Assembly: GCF_910596095.1 (NCBI RefSeq) | Contig: NC_056545.1 | Coordinates: forward strand, 1,472,001-1,536,000 | Origin: Thunnus maccoyii | Lineage: Eukaryota; Chordata; Actinopteri; Scombriformes; Scombridae | Reading direction: 5' to 3' | DNA: 64,000 bases | Shown: piece by piece, positions 12,000-25,700 of the stretch | Numbering within the stretch: position 1 is the stretch's first letter | Layout of the letters: every line of letters starts with the position of its first letter | Translations under genes and position numbers: made by a program | The notes under the pieces: model-generated | Told to the model about the DNA's origin: nothing | Databases searched by the model: none | Seen by the model: only the letters and a program-made list of their open reading frames with translations

Positions 12000-13715
12000 G
12001 TCTTCTTTGGCTCTGTTCTCTGTGTAATTCTTACAAGTTTGATCAATTCTGGCCCTGAACATGTAAACTGTCAGTACTGGACTACCTGTAGTGAGGTGTT
12101 TGGTGTTTCAGGTGTTCAGGTGTTCGAGATGAACCAACAGCAGGATGTGCAGGTGTTGTGGTGGGCGGGACTTGAAAAAAACAGACGTACTCTAAGCATG
12201 CAGCTGCTATTCAACATATCAACAGCCCACAGAGGAGAGGAAGTGTCGCTCTGCAGGTAAGCTCACCTGTCTGTCTGTCTGTCTGTCTGTCTGCAAAGAT
12301 TTGAGAAAAACTGATTATCGTAAGTCACATTTTATTCATTTGTTGTTCTGCTAGATCATATTTTAATTTTATCTTCCTTTGCAATGATCTAAATGTTGTT
12401 TCAAAGCGCTTTTGATGCCAAGACATAAATCTGGAGGAGAAATACTAAATCCCTTCATTCTGATTTAGTGAAATTTAAGAAAACTGACACTTAAAAAAAA
12501 CAGAGTAAGCCTTAATAAAAATTAGCCATACTGAGAACATATCCTCAGTGTCCTCAGTGGTAGTTTAGTGCATTAAAAGAAACCACTGATGAGGAGTGTG
12601 AAGGTCAAAGGTCACAGCAGTCTGACCTGAGAGATGAATAAACATAATGTACCTGTAAGTTCTGGAAAAGTAAAATCCGTTGTACAAATAATGATTTCTA
12701 AATCTTTAAAAGGAATCAGATTCTGTGTTTTCCTGCTGAGAACAAATTTATTATCATTAATTAATTAATTTTTTGCACCATTAAAACTGCATGAAGTTTC
12801 TTAAAATTATCAGTAAAGGAAAACAGATCCAGTCACTTCTGTAACAGCTGATAAACAACACATGTGTTTTATTCTGATATCAGAGCTGAAAGAAGCAGGT
12901 TTTGTTGTCATTCTATCTGAATATTTTATTCATAAACTCAGCACAAGTTAATGTAAATTCCTAATAATGTCCTAAAACGTTTCCTGAAAAGAACTGGCGG
13001 TGTTTTTGGTAACATACACTTAAAAAATATTATTTTAATTAACTGCTCGACTATAAGGAAGCAAATAATTCAACATCTATAATATATATTATATAGTTAT
13101 ATAGGAATATATACATAAACATATGATTATAAGGAAAGTATATTATAGAGATGATAAATAAATGAATATATGAATATCACTAGAACTGAATAGTTCTTTC
13201 CAGGAAAGTTCTTGGAAATGATTCAGACATCACAGACTTGTAACATGTGCTTCACAAAACCTTCCTGCACTTTAAAGTTTATTGTTTTTAGCTTCTCTTT
13301 CATATTTATGATACTCTGTGTGTTTTAAAAATGTTTGTATGTGTGTGGTTTTATGTTGTGTTGATGTGTTCATTAAGGCAAATTCCTATAATGTTCGTTA
13401 TAATGGCAATAAAGTTAACTCAAATCCAGTTTAAAACTTTAATATATGTTTATCTTTTGAAACATGTATATTAATCTGTTAATATCAGAAGAAGACCAGG
13501 TACTGTGTGTTATTTTAAATTAGTTTGTTATTTCCATCTCTAACAAAACTAACACATAAGAACCAAAAAAAGCTGCTTTTTACATCTTCTCGTTGAAATA
13601 TGAGTGTAATTTCTCTGCTGTGTGTCAGGTAAACAGTAATACAGGAAGCTTAGTGGTCAGTGAACGCTGGAAGAAGGAAGTGACCTTTGAGAAGAAAGAG
13701 TGCAGTGTTGTTATG

Positions 13716-13760
<45 letters not shown>

Positions 13761-14309
13761 TGAGTGAGTGGGCGTTCATGCTAACTGTCACTGTCGCTCA
13801 TTTCCAAGTCAAATACCGAGCGAGGTAAACAAATGAGTTCTTATCATAGTTCTGCAGAAGAAGATTCAGTCTCACAACAGTAAACTGAATGTTTTGGTTG
13901 TTTTTCCTTTCAGCTTCAATTCATCTTATATAGAGCACCAAGTTATAATAAAGGTTATCTCAGGACACTTTTCACATAGAGCAGGTCTAGACTGAACTCT
14001 TTTTTTTGTTATCAATTGTTTTTAAGTGTAATAACATAATATATCCCACTAATGATCTGTCAAAACACAACTGACAATAGGACAGACAATTTTTAGGGAT
14101 TCTTCAAGCAATTAAGGTAAACTAAAGTTGTGTTCTCAAATGAGCAGATTGGATACACATCTTCATAATTCATGATAATAAACTGATACCGATACCATTC
14201 AACTTAACAGACACTGTTGTAAGACTTATTCAATTAATTTGCTGAAAAACCCATTATTGGACTGGATGTTTGAGATACTTACCACCCTGTAGCTACCCTC
14301 CCTCCCTCC
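12000..14309. other. Gene-free stretch upstream of the lipoxygenase gene; possible non-coding first exon
   Basis: No coding exon was recognised. A strong splice-donor match, CTGCAG|GTAAGC, ends a purine-rich stretch at 12,256 and could close a 5' UTR exon of the downstream lipoxygenase gene; this is only inference. The stretch also holds a (CTGT)n run (about 12,268-12,291), a (TG)n microsatellite (13,718-13,759) and a LINE-tail-like piece (about 13,915-14,000). Confidence 0.4.
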
Positions 14310-14466
14310 CATGTGGCGCCCAGTTCCCTCCCTTTACCAACCCACAATAGTTCATTGACACATGCTGGAGAAATACATACAATTACAACATTACATCAAC
14401 TTACATTTGCATATCTTATAACGTCACGGCTCGTTTGGACTCCAGAGGGTCAGCGTGTGTTTCTGT
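14310..14466 (+). pseudogene. Decayed copy of trappc14 exon 9
   Basis: Positions 14,425-14,466 match the 3' end of trappc14 exon 9 and the first bases of its intron at 39 of 42 positions; all three differences are C/T. The frame still encodes RLVWTPEGQ, as in the real exon (31,245-31,396, minus strand). Upstream, the similarity weakens but the spacing fits a whole exon: CCCAGT near 14,319 corresponds to the exon start, and gene-like LxxL spacing follows. No other trappc14 exon was found nearby, so this is an isolated, non-functional fragment. Confidence 0.6.
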
Positions 14467-14944
14467 GTTCATGTCATAGCATCATAACCTCTGAGGCTCA
14501 AAGAAATGAAACATCTTAATAACCTGCAGCAGGATCCTGAACCCGTATTTATAAAATTGCAGAAAAATACAATTTTGGACTAAAAATCCTTAAAATTTAC
14601 AATGTAGTACAGACATATTTATATATTTATACATGATAAATATCTTCGATCATTGTTCATTTCAAATACTCAATATTTCACACAAATAAAACAAACTTAT
14701 AATCATATTTTCGTTGCAGAATAACACACCACTGACTAAACTGTAAGTGTTTACAAGACTTTACAATATGGCAGCTGTAGGATCAATCCATATCTTTGAT
14801 TGGCTATTTCTTCATGTGATTGATCATGTGATCAGTTGAGACTTTTACATTTGATAAATGTGTCCTTTGTGTTGTTCAGTTGGTTCTTACAAGTTTGATA
14901 AGTTCAGGTCCTGGTTATCTCCCCGTCCTCTGCAGCTGTCCTAC

Positions 14945-17900
14945 ATGATGACTTCCTGTCAAGAGTTCGAGGTGACGGTTCACACCTCACCCGGTCCCAC
15001 CTGTGGAACCTTCAGCCGCCTGTGGCTCAACCTGATTGGCTCGCAGGGGGAGACTACACCCATCAGTGTGAACGAAGGCGACCTGCATCTTCATCCCGGA
15101 TCGGTGGGTTTCATCACGTTTCCTCCAGAGATTGAACCCAAGCAGAGCAGTTAGTGTCTCTTTATTTTTATTACCAACAACAGCTGAGTTATGTAATATT
15201 ACACCAAAAGTCAAATCAAACAAGGAATTTTTACACCAGATATTCATTTGCCTAGTTGCCATTGAATTGTAAACATTAAAAATCTCTGAGTCGCTGCTTT
15301 GTTTTCACTACCGCCGCTCCTTCTTTTCATTCACTCTCTAGGTCTCTCGACCATCGCTGCTCTCTCTCTCTTTCTCCCTCTCTCTTTTTCTTGTCTTTCT
15401 TAAAACTAGATGGGAAGCCGACAGCAAAGCCTTACTTTACTTTTACTGTCATCAAACAAAGATAAATGTCCTCCCCTCATCTTAGTAACGTCTTTGTACT
15501 GGCTCATGGCGGGGTTTTACAGCTCTAGCGGTAAATAAGGTTCCTCTTCCTGTGGGCGTCTTCCGTCTGATCAGCGGCTTACATGATCGGCCACCTCCGC
15601 GTGACGTCAGGTTGTGTTTCGGCAAAGTTGATTCTGGTTCGACTTCTTCCCACACGGCTGCTGCAGTCCCCACTCCCACCTTACACTGCTGTTCTCTTGA
15701 AGGAAAACTTTGACGGTCTCTTCCTCTTCCTGTCCTGACAGTCGTGTCGGGTCCGGGTGTCTGCCAACGCTCCTCTGGGTCGTCTGGTTCTGGTCCGGCT
15801 CCGGCTGGAGGCTCGGACCGGATTCCCCAACCTGGACTGGCACTGCAGCCAGGTGGAGGTCTGCAGGCTGGCTGACGGACAGGTCGAGGAGGAGGGGCGA
15901 GGCGGTGAGGGGTCCGGGTCCGAGGATCCAGAAACGCAGGTGTTCCCGTGCAACAGATGGCTGCGGTTGGCAGACGGTGACGTAGAGCTGAACAACGGAA
16001 AATGTAAGAAGTTAAAAGTCTTTTAACATTTGTCTCCTCAGTTTGTTATGAATTAAAAATGCAGTTTTTTCCCCCAGTTCATTATTCTCTTCATACTTAG
16101 ACAACAAATTATTCTTTTCTTTTCTTTTTTTTTGGGGGGGGGGGGGGGGGGGGGGGGTTGTAATGGCCAAATTTACAGATTCAAGCAATATGCCTCTTTT
16201 ACACAATATGGAGAAATTGCTGTTAAAAAAGAGAAAGATTGTCTTTCTGAGTGTTATGAAATGTTTTGCTCCCTTTACACAGAGACTATTGAAACGATCA
16301 AATCAGCCAACTATATATATAAAATATTGTTTCTGGTCTTTCCCATAATTAAATCTGTTTGGGTCAAAATCTGTGGAAATTAATTTAATCCATTGGAATA
16401 TAAATATTCATCTGTCCCTCCTTGTCCTTAATGTTAATAAGGGGACATTAGACCTAAATACAATTTTCATTTTTTAAATTCATTTTTCCCAAAAACTGAA
16501 TTTAAAAGAGTAAATAGAAACATCTGTTGGTCAACAGTCAATCCAAATGACATTGTCAGTTTTATGTGTCCATTTTTTGTGGAACTTAACTAAATATTAT
16601 TAAAACTGTCACATATAATTATTCCTCTGCAGTGTGTTTGCTGAAGGATGAGACAGACGAGCAGCTGAAGGAGCTGCGACTGCGACAGCTGCAACATCAG
16701 CAGAAGCTCATCAGGTAAAACACACAAATAGACGTCTCTGGTGTCTTTGAAAATGTTGTTGAATGAAGTTATAAAGGGGCTGAGGAAGATGAAGCTACGG
16801 GTGGATGCAGCAGAGTTTCAGAGGTTAAACCTGTGAGACGACTAAACAACAAAATATGTTACTACAGTTATGCAGACGACACACAAATTTACATGACTGT
16901 ATCAGTAGGGGACTACGGTCCAATACAAGTGCATTGAACAAATCAACAATTGGATGTGCCAGAATTTTCTTCAATTAAACAAAGATAAAACTGAAGTAAT
17001 TGTTTTTGGAGCCAAGGAAGAACGATTAAAAGTCAGAGCTCAGCTTCAATTGATAATGTTAAAAACTACAAACCAAGCCAGAAATCTTGGTGTCGTCATG
17101 GACTCAGACCTGAATTTCAGCAGCAACATTAAGACAATTACAAAGTCAGCCTACTATCACCTGAAGAATATATCAAGAATTAAAGGACTTATATCTCAGC
17201 AGGATTTGGAAAAACCTGTCCTGCATTTATCTTCAGTAGACTCGACTACTGTAACGCTGCTGCTCGAGTCCTCACTAAGACCAAGAAAGTGGATCATATA
17301 ACTCCAGTTCTCAGATCCTTCTGGCTTCCTGTCTGTCAAAGAATTGATTTTAAGATATTGCTGTTGGTTTATAAAGCACTGAATGGTTTCTGATCTGCTG
17401 CTACATTATGAACCATCCAGACCTCTCAGGTGGTCTGGGAGCAGGTCTGCTTTCTGTCCCCAGAGTCAAAACTAAACCTGGAGAAGCAGCGTTCAGTTTT
17501 TATGCTCCACATATCTGGAACAAAGTCCCAGAAAACTGCAGGTCTGCTGCAACTCTCAGCTGAAGACTTTTCTGTTTGCCGCCTTTTATTAAACCATTGA
17601 CTTATATTCTGTTTTGATGCCTTTTATGCTCTATGTGAAGCACTCTGAATTCCCTTGTTGTTGAAATGTGTTACACAAATAAACTTGCCTTGCCTAAAGC
17701 TGAAAAGCAGGAACTAACTCGCTGTAGTTTCATAGATTCATTCTGTCATTGTGTCATGACTGCAGGTGGTGTAAGTTCGTCGATGGCGCTCCGCACTGTG
17801 TGGACCTGAACAGCATGTCTGAACTCGGGCCGAACCTCAGCTACACACACAAGAGGTGAAACTTAATGTTCGCTTTGACTGGTCAGGATGAGACTTAGGA

Positions 17901-20900
17901 GCAGAAAGAAGAGACAGGTGAGTCTGAGTTGTTTGTGTGTCTTCGTCCTCAGTCCGGCTGTCAACCTGCACTATCTGAAAGGCTTCATCGGCCGAGCGGA
18001 GGCCTGGGCGAGCTTCACCGAGCTGGAGATGTTTTTTGCCCAGATTGCGAACCAGAACAACATGGCCAGTAAGAAACAACAGACACACATTCAGTCAGTT
18101 TACTGGAATGAAAACATTCCTGTAACAGAGGACTTTCACACTTCCTGTCAAAAATACTTACTTCACTTGATGTTTGAGTTTCACATTCATCTGCTGAACA
18201 GAGGAAAGCTCTTTGTAGTAAACATAATACTGGCTATATTATCTATCACAAAGTTGAATGTGTTTTTCAAGTAGTCAGTGTGTTAACAATATAGATTGTT
18301 AGATTGAGTAGGGCTGCAACTATTTTCAATATCAGTCAATCTGCAGATTTTTTTCTCGATTAATCGACTAATTCTTTAGTCAATGAAATGCAAAAAAAAT
18401 AAATAAAAAATAGGAACATAATTGCATTTATTTGCATTGTCAGAGCCCACTGTGAGGTTTGCTTGTTTTGTCATCAATCCAAAACCTTCAGACATTCAAT
18501 TTACTGTCACATACGACAGAAAAACAGCAAATCGCCTCATTGTACGGAAGCCCTGAGAGGCAAGTAAGAAAAAAAATGATCCATTTTCTAAGTATGATCT
18601 AAATTGTTTTCTCTCTTGTGTTCGTGACTTTAGAACAGGTGAAAATAAAGTTTTCTCAGGATAATCTTACTAAGAAAACAGGCTGAAACAGGTGTTTTTT
18701 TTTTTTTTGTCAGGATCATTTTTTTAAATAAAGTTTTTGTTGTTACACTTTTGGTTTCAACATGAACATAAATCTTCATCCAGTAACTTTTAGAATAGAC
18801 GCCTCCAGACAGCTGTTTAGAAATTGTAAAAAGTATATTTAAATAATATTTTTCAGGACTCATTCAGAATAACTTTGTCTCTCTGTGCGTCGTGATCTTT
18901 TTCTCTCTCAGAGTTCATTCGGGCTCACTGGATGGAGGACTGGTATTTCGGCCACCAGTGTCTGAACGGTTGCAACCCTCTGCTGCTGCATCAGATCCGC
19001 CTCCTTCCTCCTCACCTGTCCGTCACCTCTGACATGCTCCGCCCCTTCCTGCCTGAAGGTTCCTCCCTTGAGGCGGAGCTACAGGTGTGCTGCATGCATT
19101 CTCTGATTTATTATTATTTATTCTTTGGTGCCAGCTGTGCTCATTTTTTCCCTCATAATGACTGTATCTTGATGTTTTATAATGGGACAGAAAGGGAGCG
19201 TGTACCTGCTGGACTACGAGGTGCTGGACGGCGTCCCGGCCAATGTGGTCAACGGGAAGCAGACGTACCTGTCCGCTCCTCTGTGCCTTCTCCATCTGAA
19301 CCAGCAGGGACAGCTGCTGCCCATCGCCATCCAGGTGATTGTTTACTTAGCAGTTTTTTTTATCTTGGAAAACGTTGTAGTTGCTCATCTGGAGACAGTT
19401 TTGTTTACCTTTTCATGCATAGACTTATTTCACTTATTCTCTGATCTTGATGTGATCTGATATTCGGCTCGTTCTTGTTTTTTATTGATTGATGTGATTT
19501 TAGATTGATGTTTGTTTCATTGTTGCTCGGGCCACTGGAAGACCACTGGAAGACTAGCAACCACTTTGTGGAGGCTGATGGAGATCCAAACAAAGAATAA
19601 AGAATAAGAACTTATAAAAATGTATTATTCTCAATTATTACAAACACATTTCTAAAAAAATATGTGAGTTTTACTTAATTAAGAAAAGCACGTCCTCCAG
19701 AATTCATCTAACCAAGTAATCTATCAATCAGTGATTTCCCTCCTTTAGTTGCAACAGAAGCCCGGCCCTGAGAACCCGGTCTTCCTGCCCTCTGACCCCG
19801 GCTGCGATTGGCTGCTGGCTAAGATTTGGGTCCACAGTGCGGACTTCCAGTGTCACCAGTTGGCCTCCCACTACCTGAGGACCCACATGTTGGGAGAGCT
19901 GTGCTGCGTGGCCACGCTGCGGCAGCTCCCAGACCAGCACCCACTGCACCAGGTACAAACCATCCATCTGGTCGTCATTTTACCAGCTGTAAGAACTAAA
20001 AGGTCTAAATCGTCCTCTGTTTCAGTGGTTGAAGGCCAGTTGAACTCTTGCCAAACTTTTCTTATCTTCAGTTCAAGTGAATTTTATTTATATAGCGCCA
20101 AATCACAACAGAAGTGATCTAAGGGCACTTAGAGCAGGTCTAGACTGTACTATTTACAACTGGACTCTAGACTCTAGAGGTGTTTTGGTCTGGTCTAGTC
20201 ACAGTTTTCATCAGCAGGTGAATCATTTTTAAAGGCACAGTGTGTAGGTTAGTGGCATCTATCGGAACGGACTTGGCAGAAATGAAATATAATATTCATA
20301 AGTATGTCTTAATTAGTGTACAGTCACCTGAAAATAAGAATCATCATGTTTTCATTGCCGTAGAATGAGCCCTTTATATCTACATGGGGAGCACGTCCTC
20401 TTCCACAGAGCCCGCCATGTTTCTACTGTAGCCCAGAATGGACAAACCAAACACTCGCTCTAGAGAGGACCTTTCACGTTTTTCGTGAGTTTTGCAGCCA
20501 CCATAGATTCTCCTACACACTTGGAAGAGGAGGGGTCTTCAGTTGGTTGCAATCTGTGACCTCACCACTAGATGTCACTGAATCTTACACACTGGTCCTT
20601 TAAACTAGACCTGCAAGCAGGTATACTGGGGTCCAAACCCCCAACACAACTCAGAACCAAAGGCTCACCATCTGGGTCAACTGGGACGCTGGACTGTTTG
20701 TATTGTAAACACTGCAGAAAAAACCAAACTTCAGTCATGATCATACAAAATGCTCCGCCATCTGTATCTCAAACGGGAATATACTGTACCTCTTATTTAT
20801 ATGGCCAAAACACCACACACTGTGCCTAAATTATGTGGAAAATATGAATGTCTTGATCTAGAAGGAGGCTTGAAAAGGTGACGACAGAATTGGTGTTTTC

Positions 20901-22719
20901 TCAGGAAGTTAACTTGCAGAGGTGTTAAGATGAATCTTGTCTCGTGGTCGGTTGAGTTAGATGACGGCTTAGCAGGAAACCCTGAGAATGAAGACAGGAA
21001 AAGTCAAATAAACAGACTTAGCAACCAAAGTTGTTCCCTCTCTTCACCCTGATGAGCAGTTTGTCGTCAGGTCCATCATTTATTGATCACTTATTGATCT
21101 CCTCTCTGATTGTTATTGTGAACAGCTGCTGATGCCACACATCAGGACGTCTCTGCAGATCAACTACCAGGCCAGAGTCTCGCTGCTGGCACCTGATGGG
21201 GTTTTTGATAAGGTAAACCATCAACTGTAATGGAAATATTCAACCTGGTATCACGCCAAAGGGTGTGATACACATATCAGTCCATCCTGTCAGTGTCACG
21301 TTTTGCCTCACCTTGGCGTCAAAAGTACTCATGAGTATTTTTTGCGCCTGCACCACGTTAGGAGTGAAAATAATGACGTTTTATGGTGTGACAACGCTGT
21401 GGTTAAGGTCTGGTTACGTTTAGGCACAAAAACCACTCGGTTAGGGTTAGTTAAAGATCATGTTTTGGGTTAAAATGATCACTTGAAACATGGTGTGGGT
21501 TAAAGTTGCTACTTCCCTTAAAGTTAGGCCACCTTAGTTGTCATGGCAACAGTAAACACCACGACATATGTAGTTAGCAGCGGTCTCCTGCAGCAGGGTT
21601 ACTAGATCCACTTTGTGTAGGTTAGGATCTGTCTAACCCAACCCACCACCTCGTACACGTCATCTGAACTGCTTCACCTGACAGGCTCTTTGAAGGTCGG
21701 CGCTGGATTGGAGCAAAAATCTTGTGAGATTTGTACATTAACCTTAACCCTAACCCCCTGACCTTAACCGCACTCGAGAGAGTTCGTCCATCCGGCTGAT
21801 CCAATCTAGCACAGACCCTCTTCTGTCCTCAAAGTCGTACAGGTGTGTACTTTTCATGTGACACTGACACGGTATCCTTGGCGTGATACTGGGCTGAAAT
21901 ATTATAATATAATAAAGGAGGGAGGTTTTGGAAAGCGGTGCAGTGCAGTTATTTGTTCCTCCAGGCGGTGGGCTGTGGTCTGGAGGCGTTACCAGTCTTC
22001 CTCTCTCGGGCGTCAGCAGGGATTCATTACCGATCCCTGTGTGTCCCTGACGACCTGTCCGACCGCGGTGTGGACAAATTACCGCAGAGCTACTACGCCC
22101 AGGACGCTCTGAGAGTCTGGGACGCGCTGCACAGGTAAAGAAACGCACCTCTACATTACAATTAAAAGCACATTTGAAGGATCTTTTAATATCCAGTATG
22201 TGGGATTTAGTGGCATCTAGTGGTGAAGTTGCAGATTGCAACCTGGCTGTGAAACAAGGCCCTCTCTAGAGTCAGTGTTTGGTTTGTCCATTCTGGGCTA
22301 CTGTAGAAACATGGAGGTGCAACATGGAAGTGGACCCTCCCCCCTGTAGATATAAAGGGTTTATTCTAAGGTAATGAACACACAACAATTCCTATTTTCA
22401 GGTGATTTTACACTAATTAAAACATACTTATGAATATTATATTCCATTTCTCCCAAATCTGTTCTGCTAGATGCTACTAAATTCTACACACTGGTCCTTT
22501 AATATCCAGTATGAACTGGAGGAATGATTACAGCAAGGAAAACCTTTCAGTGTTCATATGGACACCTGACTGCTGGTTTAAGATGTTTTAAATATATAAA
22601 AGTAACTAACTTCTAAGAAAAGTGCTATAAAAATACATTTATTTACCACTTCATCTCCAGCACGCCCTGTGAATTTTGGATTTGACCGTCCCATGATCAT
22701 TGTATGCATTGCAGATGGT

Positions 22720-22751
<32 letters not shown>

Positions 22752-25700
22752 GCAGGTTTGTATTCAGCTGGGTGGATCTGTATTACAGCGGAGACGACAC
22801 GGTGCAGCAGGACTCTGAGCTTCAACACTGGATCACCGACATCAACACACACAGCTTCACACAAAAGTCGGGTGTGTGTTTGTTTAAATCCTGTAACCTC
22901 CATGTTTTTGTTTGTTTGTTTATTTCAGAGACAGGACGCATAATCTGATGTCACTGCAGAGACCATGTAGATAAAAACATGGCGGTGGTCTGAGACTTTA
23001 CGTTTTTGTCTCCTCTCGTCCTCCAGGTTTCCCTCAGTCTTTCCAAACCAAAGCAGAAGTGTCCAAGTTTGTCACCATGATCATCTACAGCTGCTCAGCA
23101 CTTCACGCCGCTGTTAACTTCTCCCAGGTGGGTCAAACTAAAGACCACTTCATCTGAAGACTTCCACATCACGGTAGTTTCCTGTGATGGAAGAATAACA
23201 ATGCAACTCAGCAGTGATGGAAATATTCACATCCTTTACTCAAGTAAAAGTACCACAATGTAAAAATACTCCACTACAAGTAAAAGTCCTGCATGAAAAA
23301 TGCTACTATAGTAAAAGTACATAAGTATTATGAGCTTGATGTAGTTAAAGTATTGCAGTAAAAGTACATAAGTATTATGAGCTTGATGTAGTTAAAGTAT
23401 TGCAGTAAAAGTACATAAGTATTATGAGCTTGATGTAGTTAAAGTATTGCAGTAAAAGTAGTGGTTTGGTCCCTCTGACTGATATATTATTATATATGAC
23501 ATCATTAGATTATTAATAGTGAAGCATCAGTGTTAGAGCAGCATGTTACTGTTGTAGCTGCTGGAGGTGGAGCTAGTTTACACTACTTTATATACAGTTA
23601 GCTAGTTTAGTCCAGTGGTTCCCAACCTAGGGGTCGGGGCCCTCCAAAGGGTCAGCAGATAAATCTGAGGGGTGGTGAGATGATTAATGGGAGAGGAAAG
23701 AAGAAAAAACAAAGTTCTGATACACAAATCTGTTTTCAGTTTTTGGACTTTTTCTCTTATCTTTGATTTTTGCTGAAATATTGGATCATTTGAACATTTA
23801 TTGAAATGAAAGCATGTGAGAAGTTTAGAGGGAAAAATCACTATTTGGTGGAGCTGTTAACAACTCATAGACATGTGAAATGTGACCCCGACTACACACT
23901 GCTTTTTGTAAGACGTCAAAAGACAAAAAGGTTGGAAACCACTGGTTTCATCTTTAACAATGTGTTGTATTTTAAAAGCTTGTTATATTATCCATTGTGT
24001 CAAATCTTCATCTGAAAAGTAACTAAAGCTGTCAAATAAATGTAGTGGAGTAGAAAGTACAATATTTCCCTCTGAAATGTAGTTTAGTGGAAGCATAAAG
24101 TAGCATGAACCCCTGAAAGATAATTTTAATCATTTTAAAATTAGCTTATAGTTTGTCTACATATGTGAACAAATGGGTGATATTTCATTTCTAAAACATC
24201 ATTGATTTTCTGATATTTGTTGTCAACATCTCCAGCTTTAATCGTCCTCGTCCGTCTTTCTGTCCTGCAGCTGGATTTCGCTCTCTGGACGCCAAACTGT
24301 CCGGTCTCCATGTTGCGTCCTCCTCCGCAGCTCAAAGGCGCGGTGACGGAGGAAGACATCTTGTCCTTCCTGCCGGACGTGAACTCCACCTGTCGCGTCC
24401 TGACAACACTGACTCTGTTGTCGCAGCCCGCCGTCAACTACGTGAGACTCCACCCACACACACCTGAAACAGGAAACACGCCTCCTCAAACATCTCAGAT
24501 TCATAATCATCTTATTTCTAAAATGTTTAACAACAAAATGTACACATGATTGTGAATTATTGTAACTGATACAACATTTTTCAGTTTGTTTTATGGCTTT
24601 ATAGAAAAAATGCCTGGTTGAAATCAGGGTTGAAACAATTAGAGCTATTTTCATTATTGATTCATCTGCTGATCATTTTCTCGATTAATTGATTAGTTGT
24701 TTGGCCCAGAAAATGTCAGAAAATGGTGAAAAATGTGGATCAGTGTTTCCTAAAGTCCAAGACGACGTCCTCAAATGTCTCGTTTTGTCAACAATACAAA
24801 GATGTTCAGTTTACTGTCAAAGAGACTAAAGAAACCAGAAAATATTCACATTTAAGAAGCTGCAATCAGAGAAATTTTGCGTTTTTTAAGACTTTTTTCC
24901 CCCCAAATTCTCTGATTCCAGCTTCTCAAATGTGAATATTTTGTGGTTCTTTTTCTAACGTTATTCCGTGTTTCATTATGGGAACCACCTCGGCTCCAGT
25001 AACAGGTCAAACTGCTCGACTCACGCCGCCTCATCTTACCACCATTAGTTAAGACTAGCTAGTTAGACATGGTGAGGGACTATAACGTAGTTCTCAGCTT
25101 CAGTCTGGATTTGCTGAGTCAGTCCTTGTGTGTACTTTGCTGTTACACAGGATAATTCGGAGCAGTGTCCACATCAAGGCGAGCTGTTCCTCCGGATACC
25201 CTGTATTTGCTAACCGACGTGACTGTGTAACATTATACCCTCCAGCTAACGCGTTACAGCGAGCCTACCAGGGTTCAGTTAGCATTAGCTTGTTAGCTGA
25301 GCCGAGTATCTGGAGTTCAGCGTGACTCTGTGTTATGACGAGCAGACTCTTACAGTACGCAGTTAACTGGGCTAAACCCTGTGTGTTAGAGCTACTGACT
25401 GACAAGCTAACGCGTTACGGCGAGCCTAGTGCGGCTAAATATTTATACAATTTTCTTCCGTTCCGGTCGCCATGTCTTCAGCCACTAGCGCCAAAAGATC
25501 AGAACCAAAGATTAAAGAGGCTGAATCCAGCATCTGCCTAGCAAAACGGAACCTCTCACCGCGTCCGTTTTCCAGAGGACGTACAAATATGCAGCACAGT
25601 CAATGTGCTCTCTAAACGCAATAACACTGCTATCTGAGCACCAGGTGGAAGTCCTAGAGAGGCCTACAGCTGGACGCTGGGTCACCTAACCCTGCCCTCT

